Source: Piezodorus guildinii
Taxonomy: Eukaryota > Arthropoda > Insecta > Hemiptera > Pentatomidae
Direction: 5' to 3'
Length of the DNA: 64,000 nt
Assembly (NCBI GenBank): GCA_023052935.1
Contig: CM041292.1
Span: forward strand, 100,976,426 to 101,040,425
Under the pieces are notes generated by a model. It was not told the origin of the DNA. It was given only the letters and a program-made list of their open reading frames with translations, and searched no databases. The position numbers and the translations under genes were made by a program. How positions within the stretch are numbered: position 1 is the first letter of the stretch; every line of letters begins with the position of its first letter. This document shows, piece after piece, positions 55,285 through 64,000 of the stretch.

Positions 55285-55375
55285 TCTTTTGCACCTGAAG
55301 ATGGCATTTTAGCCGAAACGTTGTGCATTAATGTTTAATAAAAGAGTGGTGAAGTTATATATCAGCCTCCAATTT
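55285..55375 (+). ncRNA. Hammerhead-ribozyme-like motif
   Basis: The sequence 55290-55327 can fold as: TGCAC (55290-55294) pairing with GTGCA (55323-55327) as stem I; CTGAAGA (55295-55301), the hammerhead CUGANGA core; GGC (55303-55305) pairing with GCC (55312-55314) around ATTTTA as stem II; GAAA (55315-55318); then CGTT, which leaves a GUU cleavage triplet and a minimal stem III. T at 55302 is a deviation, as position 10.1 is usually G. AATAAAA follows at 55337. This is a structural guess and activity is unproven. It could mark the end of a small Penelope-like or retrozyme element. Confidence 0.5.
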
Positions 55376-55399
55376 TATTTATGCAACCTGCTAAGGCAA

Positions 55400-57474
55400 A
55401 AATTAAAATGTTAAGACTTTGTAAATAATAAAAACAATTCAATACACATAATTCTAGCTTGAAAATCAATTTTAATTATTAAATAAAAAGACTCATAAGT
55501 AATTTTAGTAGAATGTAAGGACATCCTTTTTTTTTTAGTTTTCTCGGTTCACAACGGTTCAAAACACACAAGACTCTATTTCCCTACTGAATTATTATGT
55601 AACTTTTACGTATGGAGGTAAAAAAATTTCTTCTGGAAGTTGGTTTACAGAGTGTCCAAGTAATTTAAATATACAAATCTTCTCAATTTTTAATTGTAAT
55701 TAAGTTTAAGCCATTTATTTAAATAATTTAAAGTTCCCTTTGGTAATTAGAGGGGTAGATTAATAAAAGAAACTGGAAAAAAAATTGTTTAATTATTTCT
55801 GTTAAATGGTCACTGTCATTGAAGATGAACAACACTTAAATAAAACATGGTGTTTAAGTGTTGTCATGAAACTTGTAAGAAATTTAAGAATGGCTTAACA
55901 ATTAATATAAATATGCTCTATATATTTTTTAAAAAAAATAATAACAATAATGCAGCAAGAGGTTTTGCTTGCCTACTTCTTCGCGCAGTCGTGGTATACC
56001 ACTTGGAAACACTTCTTGCATGTTAAGGCGGTGAGAAATAGGATATGTGTAGGTGAGGCGAAAGTACTCTCGCGAGAGTAGAGGGTGGTGGAAACTACGT
56101 AGAGTAAAAATGTGGGTGTGTATCGGTGAGAGTACGCAACATTACTCGGCAAAATGGCGGATGTGTGAACAGCTGATTATTCAGGAAAGTTTTTAAAAAG
56201 GTTGGTTAGCTCTGTTTAGGTTACCAAGTTCTTATGTAAAGATGAATGTTCAATTGGTGTAATATTGTTTTAATAATAATAAGAGTAATGACTGAAAATG
56301 TTTTCGACGTTTTCAAACAAATGTTACTTACTAACCAACTACAAACGTCAACAACACAACAAGTGACAAGCGACAGGAACATGCACGCCACCTATGACAG
56401 CAACATTGATTTGTAATTCACTTTCAATTTTTTCTATTTCTATTTCGAATTTTAACGCGAAAAAAATAATAATATTATTCAAATATATAATAAAAATATA
56501 TATATATATATATAATATAATTTCTAACAAATTACTATAGAATTAAAATGTAATATCCTAACAGTGACAATATACATATTATTAAATAATGGTTTTGGAA
56601 TCTAGAAACACAATTAAATATATATGAATATAAATAAACTATTTTTAGTTAAAGTTTGGCCAAAATAATATAAAAATGATATTGTTATTAATTACTGTTA
56701 TGGAAAGTTGTTGAAAGTGTGATATAGTACATTAACTATCTTGATATTTACTTCAACCAACGATGCGAATATCGCCATTTCACCTCACCTACACATACCC
56801 TATTTCTTATCGTATATCGCCGCATTTAGTTCTAGGCAAAAGTTGCACAGCTCTTGCCTTGCTAGACACCAACAACTTAAAAGTCTCATAGAACAATCAC
56901 ACTGGAAGATGTCTTCAGCAAGAGTTAGTCTAAGAATATTAGGTTTCTTTTCGGCTGCTCACTGATGAATAAATAGTTTATCACTTCGGCAAATATTTAT
57001 TACTAGCATTAGTAATACTATTAACTAGACAAATGGAACTCCGGCATACACAAGATAAATTAATATAGTTTCAGAGGAATCTTGAATTTATCTTGCAGAC
57101 AATTTTAGGATCCGCTACTCATTCAATTCTCGGCCAGTTACTAAATAAGCCTTTATTTTTTTAATTCCTAATATCATTGATTCTTACGCAACTCCAATTT
57201 TAATCTTCTTTCAGAATCGAACGAAATATAAATGAATAAAACCACTTATCATCTCGATGACCCACTTACTTTTGTCAAGCATAAGAACATCAAATATATA
57301 ATATAACAACTTTACTCACTAAAAAAACAGCCTTTCTTTACATCCACGTCTAATATTTACAGACTATCGTTCGAAATAATTAAGAAGATATGCGAATACA
57401 TTTCATCCTTTATCAAAGGAATATTATAATTTCTACAGCTTTTTCATTGCGTGTACATAATCATTCTATTAACA
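55400..57474. other. Mostly unassigned; short (TA)n near 56497-56518
   Basis: No repeat in common with the rest of the window was noticed. The 74-codon ORF at 56741-56965 has no recognised domain. GCGAGAGTA-type sequence at 56070-56090 is locally palindromic (TCTCGCGAGA). Confidence 0.4.
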
Positions 57475-57827
57475 TCTCATATATAAAATTCTCGTGTCAC
57501 AGTTTTAGTTACCATACTCCTCTGAAACGGCTTGACCGAATTCTATGAAATTTTATATGCATATTCAATAGGTCAGAGAATCAGCTACTAAACTTTTTTT
57601 CATACCCCTAAGTGATAAGGGTTGTCCACCTCTAATATTTTTCTTTTAATGTGGCATTAAAAAGTACATACAACGCTCGATAACTGATCAATTATCACTT
57701 GGTAAGTTATCCCGAGTGGGTAAACCGTCCAGTTTGTGTTAGCTAAAGATGGGCTAGCAAAAAATATTGTTCACGCTATAGCATTAAGAGATTGATATTA
57801 TTTGTTAGTATTTCTGTCGTAATTAAT

Positions 57828-57890
<63 letters not shown>

Positions 57891-58079
57891 AAAATATTTA
57901 AAAAAAATAATGTTCGGTGTTTTGTTATTTTTATATTCCTTTATCGTTCACAAGCGCTCCATGCCTCTTTCACTCATATACCACAACCTTACACTTAAAA
58001 TAAGTTAGTTATTTTTTTTATACACTAGGATTTCCTAGAAATAATTTATATGGTAAAAGAACTTTGCCAGGTCAGCTAG
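57475..58079 (+). mobile_element. Non-autonomous Helitron (605 bp)
   Basis: Canonical ends: 5' TCTCATATATAAAATTCTCG preceded by A (57474), and 3' GCTAG followed by T (58080), consistent with insertion between A and T. Just upstream of the CTAG, GGTAAAAGAACTTTGCC can form a 6-bp hairpin 8 bases from the end. The 5' part (CTCCTCTGAAACGGCTTGAC, CATACCCCTAAGTGATAAGG) resembles a widespread insect Helitron 5' region as I recall it. The centre has a (TA)n tract (57832-57885). No RepHel coding sequence. Confidence 0.85.
57832..57885. repeat. (TA)n microsatellite inside Helitron
   Basis: TA repeat at the middle of the element. The adjacent Helitron copy has its own (58106-58176). Confidence 0.95.
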
Positions 58080-58084
58080 TTATA

Positions 58085-58102
58085 TCTAATATATAAAATT
58101 AT

Positions 58103-58182
<80 letters not shown>

Positions 58183-58364
58183 AAGGAATAAATTAAGAAA
58201 ATTAATGATTGGTGCACTGTTATTTTTATATTCCCCCATCGCTCACAGCGCTCCACGCTCCACTCATATACCACACCCTTAAACACTCACAATAAGTTAC
58301 TTTTTTTTTTTATGCACTAAAAATTTACTAGAAATAATTTATATGCATTCATATAGTCAGCTTG
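58085..58364 (+). mobile_element. Second, decayed Helitron copy abutting the first
   Basis: 5' TCTAATATATAAAATTATCC (preceded by A) starts five bases after the first element's CTAG. After a (TA)n tract (58106-58176) the sequence matches the 3' half of the first copy: TGTTATTTTTATATTCC, CATCGCTCAC..GCGCTCCA, CACTCATATACCACA and CTAGAAATAATTTATATG. The 3' end reads GTCAGCTTG instead of GTCAGCTAG and the hairpin is lost. The region from 57495 to about 57800 of the first copy is missing here. Confidence 0.78.
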
Positions 58365-59009
58365 TAATCACTATATTAACATTTTTATCTGGTTCCATTT
58401 TTATTTTTTGTAGGGGCATGTGCGTTTTTACAACACCCGATACGGGTTATATGAATTTATGGTTCTTTAATTATATTATAAATTTGGAATCAGAAATTCT
58501 GTAAGACATAAAAAATAATAAATAAATAACAAAATAGCATCGTTATTATATATAAAAAAAAGAAAGCAATGCAAATATATTAAAGATCTGTTTGGTATGA
58601 AGTGAAGTAGATTCATGAATATCTGGATCCACCTCTTCTAAAGGTTGGCGAAGAGAGAGGTATTCCACTTGAGATAGCTCCTCGAGAAAAAAGAAGGTTG
58701 GCCGTCTTCCGTAATAATTGGATGGGAGGTCTCTATGCTTATAAATATGCTCCAACAGAGAGATTCTTCGGCTAGACTGCTCAGATAGTACCGATCACAT
58801 ACCTATCACAAATAGAAATTTTTAACAAGTTTACTATGTACTAAAAACAAAAAGAAGTTCCAGTTATCTCCATATTGAAGCAAATATCAATAAATAAATT
58901 AAAAATAAAAATGTAGTTTAAGCTAGTTTTTATTTATATACCGTTGAGTAGTAATTAAAAAACAAAACAGAATATTACAATATATACATAATAGATTTTA
59001 TGGTTATTA
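58365..59009. other. Unassigned DNA
   Basis: Includes a 69-codon minus-strand ORF (58546-58755) of unknown nature that I do not call a gene. Confidence 0.4.
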
Positions 59010-59440
59010 TTCATTTATTTATTGATATTTACAACTGTATCGGTTAATACATCTAGTAAATTATCTGTTAGGTAAAATACATAAAAAACACGAAGAGAAA
59101 CTGCCCATTGGCAGCACTCCAATATGTATCTAAACTAGAAAGTATCGACGCCAACTTCTTTTCAGACGCCTCGGAGGATTTTCAAGAATAGAAGAGGAGG
59201 CTAGGATTGAATCTAGTGGGTTAGAGTGGGAGTGGAGTTTGTCATGGAAGGATTGATACCTGGTTCGGGCCAAATCAGCTACATAAGGAATATTAAGGTC
59301 TTTATGGATGAGCTTATTCGTGACAAAGTAAGGAGCTTTGAGGATTTTTCGAAGAATTTTGGATATTAAGGATTGAAGACGGGAAAAATTTGATGGTTTA
59401 GTGGAGCCCCAAAGCAGAACCTCGTAACATACTAGAATAA
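59010..59440 (-). pseudogene. J2 Jockey-like element, 3' end remnant (c)
   Basis: The 3' terminus in sense ends CGATACAGTTGTAAATATCA then ATAAATAAAT, as in copy (a). Upstream sense sequence covers the segment encoding the C-terminal LVTNKLIHKDLNIPYVADLARTRYQSFHDKL and RRLKRSWRR-like residues, with stops. About 90 codons of ORF2 C-terminus remain; the rest is 5'-truncated. It shares AAACTGCCCATTGGCAGCAC with the AGCTATCCATCGGCAGTG segment of copy (a). Confidence 0.75.
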
Positions 59441-59984
59441 AAAATTATTCCATTCTGAGACTTAGTCCCTTAATAATATGATTATTACAAATAATGGCAA
59501 TATGTCAGCCGAAAATAAATTAAATAAAATTATTTATTTATAAAGATAAAGGATAGCAACAAATAAAAAATACAATAGATGCGTTGATGACTAGGTTTTT
59601 ACGTCTTTTCGAAAAATCAACCAAAATAATAATAATAACTAAATAAAACAATTAAGGATTAAAAGAGTTCATGAAACAGGATAAATAAGATTGAACATCC
59701 ACTGCAAAATATTGTAATCAAGAAATATACAGAGCTTATAATACGAATATTAGTAAAATTTTGAAAAGAGGCAATGCCGGTCGCAAGAGGTCAAGGATAA
59801 AAATTGTATACAGAGATGTACCCAGGCTGCATTTATAGCTCGTTGGGCATCTTTCCCACTCTGCATGTCTTTTATGATGAAATAAAAACACTTTGAGAGG
59901 AGTATGATATATGAATGTATACCATATGCAGTTGATCAACCCTATGATAAAACTCTTAATTAAATTTTTCAAAATTATAATATT

Positions 59985-60122
59985 CCAAAAGTAGACTTAT
60001 TAGCTATATTTTTAAACTATATAAAGGCATTTGACAGTGTGGATAACAGAATTTTATGCACAAACAACAATTGCTTGGACTAAGCGGAAACATTATTAGA
60101 ATTATAAAAAATCTTTATGATT
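59985..60122 (+). pseudogene. Reverse transcriptase scrap (motif A region)
   Basis: The frames read IFLNYIKAFDSVDNRILC and, after a shift, QLLGLSGNIIRIIKNLYD. Together they match the ...D-Y-x-K-A-F-D-S-V-x-R-x-x-L...G-x-P..I-x-x-I-x-x-L-Y-D stretch of RTE-type and related non-LTR RTs. In this copy motif A has Asn where the catalytic Asp belongs (LNYIKAFD). Nothing further is recognisable on either side. Confidence 0.65.
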
Positions 60123-60289
60123 AATAATTAAAATATAAATTGATGATTAATTTATAAATAAGTTTATTATACCTAAAGTGAATATTAACTTAATATAAAT
60201 TGTAACTGATGTAACCAGTCTAACCGAACTTAATCAATGTATTGTAAAATTTCAATCTAAAAAGCCTTAAACAGATGTTTTTTTCTTAT

Positions 60290-61740
60290 TTATTCATTTT
60301 TCTTATTTATTTTATGATTTTAAACAAACTTATTACTGTTTTAAAAACATATGTATTTTAATTTTATCTCTACTATATAGAAACAAAATCTGGTGCGGGC
60401 AACAAACGATTTTCACATACTTCCATTTTTAAAATCAATGAAAGAATTTTCCAAAACAGTTAGAGATAAAAATACGTGAAACTATTTGGGAATTAATTAA
60501 ATTGAATTTCTATAGAAACATGTGTTTCATTAAAAAATCTATTATATTATTATTTAAAATAATCAGTTAGTTTTATGTTCATTTCATCACTTTCTGTTAA
60601 CTTTTAAAAGCTTGTTTATGAGATAATATTTTTTCTAAAATCTTTAGCTTTCCAACGGTATATAATACATGTATAATACTGCTCTTATGTTCAAAAACGA
60701 AAAATTGCATTAAAAAAATATTTTTTCTGTTTTATCCTTTAGTTGGGTATCAAATTTATTCAATTTATATATTTATCTGTTTTTCATCAGCATTAACTAG
60801 GTAATATAGTTATTTTAATTGAATCTACAAAATTAAAGGTACATTAGGGAAAGAAAATATTTAAGCCCTGTCTGACCATTTTAATCAGAATAAAACCTAC
60901 ATGATGTTAAAGCCCATTAAATTTTACATCGATACAGCGAGTTTAATCAAAATTGTCGAAACCGTTTTCGAGAAAATCGAAAAAAGGTGCAAAATGCATG
61001 GAACAAAGTGCCTCTTCTGGTAAGCTCATTTTGATGAAAAAAGTGTTGTCACGTCTCGGGCGTATAGTTATCTTAAATATGAAATTTAAGTTTCATAGGA
61101 CTTACCTTTTCCGCCCAGGAGTTACCACACATACACACAGATTTTTTTGGGGGACTTGGTTATTTGGACTCAAGGGACCCTAAAACGTGTATTTCCGTTG
61201 AAAACTGAAATTCGAAAATTTTCACGATCGCAATACTTCCCCTTACTATATATAGTGAGTGAAAGTAAAAAAATGTTAATTTGTCTTTATCAATATATTT
61301 ATTTAATTTTTTTAAAGAGATGCATTATTATTTTCAAAACATATGCATTTTTATTTTATCTCAAATATATTGGTATAAAAACAAACAACTAAAAAAAAAC
61401 TGTTAATTTATGTTTATCAATATATTTATTGATTTTTGATATTCATTTTTTTAAACAGATTTATTATCATTTTAAAAACATATGTATTTTTATTTTTTAT
61501 TTTATCTCTACTATACTGAAAAAAAAGGAAAAGAAAAAGTAGAAAAAAAAATAAATAAAAAAAATAAAATAAATTTATCTTTATCAATATATCTATTTTT
61601 TAATATGTATTTGTTTTGTTTTTTAGCAGATGTATTATTATTTCAAAAACATATGTATTTTTTTCTCTACTGCATTGGAAAAAACAACAACAAAAAACAG
61701 TTAATTTGTCTTTATCAATATATGTATATAACTTACAAAA
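60290..61740 (+). repeat. Diverged tandem array (~130-170-bp units), split by a family A copy
   Basis: Units share TGTCTTTATCAATATATTTA, AACAGATTTATTATTATTTT, AAAACATATGTATTTTTATT and TATCTCTACTATA in that order. One unit end lies at 60330-60392. After the family A insertion (60388-61275) further units occur at about 61283-61390, 61398-61525, 61570-61690 and a partial at 61700-61740. Confidence 0.7.
60388..61275 (+). mobile_element. Family A repeat, copy 11 (full length, ~0.88 kb)
   Basis: The best complete copy. Left end TCTGGTGCGGGCAACAAACG then ATTTTCACATACTTCC, preceded by A. All internal landmarks are in order: CATGTGTTTCATTAAAAAA, TTTAGCTTTCCAACGGTATA, CCTTTAGTTGGGTATC, AAAATTAAAGGTACATTAG, ATTTAAGCCCTGTCTGACC, CGAGAAAATCGAAAAAAGGT, GTCTCGGGCGTATAGTTATC, GGGACTTGGTTATTTGGACT and CACGATCGCAATACTTCCCC. 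Right end AGTGAGTGAAAGTAAAA. It interrupts a tandem array. No ORF is conserved between copies. Confidence 0.87.
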
Positions 61741-62986
61741 TGTATTGTAAATAGCCAAGCCAGGCTTTATTTTTATAGGTGTTGGGAAGAGGGGTGACTA
61801 ACGCATTTGCTCGCAGCCTCAACCCGTTCGTTATTATGAGTCGCCGAATTATTCTGTCGACCCGTGTAACCTTGTTGAGGGTAAGTAAATGAAATAATAA
61901 AAGAGAGAACATGAACAAGCTTATATTAATTAAAATAAAACAAAATACTGTTTGTAGTGTGCAAGAGGTGATTCTTTCTATCCGTGATGACTTCCTTCCC
62001 TCTCCCGTCTGTAATGTTCCTTTCTTACCTTCTGCGACTCCTACTCCATGCGACAATTCTGAGACAATCTTCTATGATGATATGCGAGTTGCGATAATAC
62101 GAAAAATATGCGACATTCAGCGACAACCAACTTAATTAAACACAGTTTACACTCGCGAGTAACTCCATTAACTCTCTCTCAATCCCAGAATGCACTCTGC
62201 CCAGCGGTCACTTAACAGCTGATTCAAATACAATAAAACAAATGATTGTCGCGCTTGCACATAATAAATCACAATATAAAACAAATAAAATTACAAATAG
62301 AGAGATATAAACATAAGACTATTTCCATTTTTAACGATAGGGAATACCTCAAAGACAAATATATTCATTCTATTCTGTTCTAATTACATTTTCAAAAGTA
62401 GGTAGATTTAATTATGATGAATTAGAATCATTCGACCATTAACTTAACCATTTTTGGAGCTGTATTTGACTTATTTTTTAGAAAGGCGTAACTCACTTGG
62501 GTATTGATTAATATAAGAAGGGGTAGTATAATTTATATTATAATATAAATTAAAGTAATCTATTGTGATGTAATATTTTTTTTCAGTTTCTTGAAATATT
62601 TATTTCAAACTCCAATGAAAATAAAAATTATTAATGAAGACTGTTACCATATTCTGCTATTCTTTGCTGCGTGACAGTGCAGAGAAAAAAAATTAATAGA
62701 AAGAGAAAATAACCTAAACAAACACAAAACGTTGAAGAAAAAATTAAGCTCTATAGACGGAAACGGCACGGTAAATAAGAATTAAAAAATCATGAATAGA
62801 TGCGGGCACTGGTGGTTTAAATAAAGTCGGGATTTGTCACCCTTGAGTTTGATAAATAAGAGGTAAAAAAAATTCAATGGCAGAATTTACTTGTATTATT
62901 TTATGTTTATTTCTTGACTACAGAAATAATGTTAAACATATGAATACAAGATGTTATTATATGTAAATTTAATTTTTCCTATCACA
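61741..62986. other. Unassigned DNA
   Basis: Contains two short ORFs on opposite strands (61733-62056 minus, 61911-62135 plus) that overlap each other and match nothing I know. The segment at 61780-62210 is less AT-rich than its neighbours. Confidence 0.4.
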
Positions 62987-63036
62987 AAACACACGCACAC
63001 ACATGCACGCGCGCACACACACACACACCACACACA

Positions 63037-63126
<90 letters not shown>
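62987..63126. repeat. Compound (CA)n-(TA)n microsatellite, ~140 bp
   Basis: Imperfect CA repeat (62987-63090) with CACGCGCGCA interruption, passing into (TA)n (63091-63126). The ORFs here are artefacts. Confidence 0.97.
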
Positions 63127-63131
<5 letters not shown>

Positions 63132-63789
63132 AATGTATTGAGGATAATGAGGGGAGTTCATAATTAAATAATAAAAGATTGAGAAACCGTTGTCGGCAAA
63201 ACATCATTTATCTTAACATAATTTACCTCCATCCAGGCAATGTGTTAATATAATGGATATGTGTGAATTAATAATTATAGTAATGTATTAATTGAATCTT
63301 GTTTACTTTAATTTCACCCTGCATGCCACCTATTGGATTGGTAAACACGATACCTTTGGAAAGGAGATCCAATGATATCATTAAATATAGTTTATATATG
63401 TAGATTAAATATATAAATTAAGCTAGTTTTTGAAGGTACCGCTGCCTTAGAAAAGCAGCCGGGCAAAAACATAGCAATATACATATATATATGCATATGC
63501 TAGAAAGAGAACTTATTAACTAAATGGAAATACGAAATTAACGATATATTTAAAGCCTTTAAAACCGTCTCGTGTTTTACATTTAAGTATTTAGCTTCGT
63601 TAGGACTTGGTCAACGCCTGGTTTAACAAACCACAGAGGTACGGTTACAGAGGATGAAAGATCAACGTCGCTAACAGAAACTAAGAAACCACTAACGAGG
63701 TCATTCTACTTTAAGCTATATGTAAATTCTCATAAATGAAGAATCTCTAAAACGTTAATATACATTTAAATAATTCAACGAAATATAAA

Positions 63790-63795
<6 letters not shown>
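63127..63795. other. Unassigned DNA
   Basis: Nothing recognised. Confidence 0.4.

Positions 63796-63861
<66 letters not shown>
63796..63861. repeat. (TA)n microsatellite, ~66 bp
   Basis: Perfect TA repeat. Confidence 0.96.
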
Positions 63862-63866
<5 letters not shown>

Positions 63867-64000
63867 GACAAGATAGAACTTACCAATTACTACCTCTTGT
63901 AAAAATTGTAGTTGATAAAAGTTTGGGCCCTTAAGTATAGCCCTATTACATACATAAAACAAGCCCTACCCAATAAAAGAAATAAAATACTTGAAGCGTT

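Noticed and set aside
58546..58755. 69-codon minus-strand ORF with an HRDLPSNYYGRR stretch
   Set aside because: Vague resemblance to RT C-terminal tails (RDL...RR) but order and neighbours do not fit; not enough for a call.
62932..63207. Cys/Val and His/Thr ORFs on both strands
   Set aside because: Artefact of a (CA)n-(TA)n repeat; likewise 38700-38894.
1..64000. CRISPR arrays, operons, bacterial promoters or rRNA genes
   Set aside because: No regularly spaced identical repeats, no ribosome-binding-site organisation and no rRNA sequence. The content is eukaryotic mobile DNA.

Overview
The window looks like intergenic heterochromatin-like or TE-rich euchromatic DNA from an arthropod, most likely an insect. 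This rests on AT-rich sequence, long (TA)n tracts and the classes of transposon present. A hemipteran is a guess from general resemblance only. I found no host protein-coding gene, no bacterial-type operon, no CRISPR array and no intact structural RNA gene. Almost everything I can recognise is a mobile element or its debris.

The best-preserved elements belong to one Jockey-type non-LTR retrotransposon family (called J1 here). Copy 1 (14418-19000, + strand) has a 13-bp target-site duplication, an intact gag-like ORF1 and an ORF2 (APE endonuclease plus reverse transcriptase) broken by one nonsense codon. Copy 2 (21707-26345, - strand) has an intact ORF1 and an ORF2 with one frameshift. Copy 3 (42503-44153, -) has lost almost all of ORF2. 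Copy 4 (8050-9370, +) is an ORF2 fragment. Related RT remnants are J2 (1-150, 4215-4615, 46876-47545, 49720-50480, 59010-59440) and J3 (20300-21350, 28018-28962). Single fragments of an RTE-like element (11908-13320), an R1-type gag (39280-40640), a Gypsy-like integrase (51600-51815) and a further RT scrap (59985-60122) complete the retroelement set.

DNA transposons: a mariner relic (44282-45397); a Pif1-like Helitron helicase remnant (30660-31125); a non-autonomous Helitron with canonical TC...CTAG ends (57475-58079) followed directly by a decayed second copy; and several foldback elements (3517-3622, 34311-35370, 38141-38376, 48276-48740, 53199-53526).

The most abundant repeat is a non-coding family of about 0.9-1.1 kb (family A). 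It has about eleven copies on both strands and its ends carry the inverted motif ACTTTCACTTACC. I cannot assign it to a named family. The most unusual signal is a small structured motif at three loci (about 48.4/48.6, 53.4 and 55.3 kb). It resembles a minimal hammerhead ribozyme core with a GAAAC-GT(C/T) segment and is followed by AATAAA-like sequence. In two of the three it sits inside an inverted-repeat element. Nested insertions with clear target duplications allow a relative insertion order in several places. Long stretches between these features show nothing I can name.
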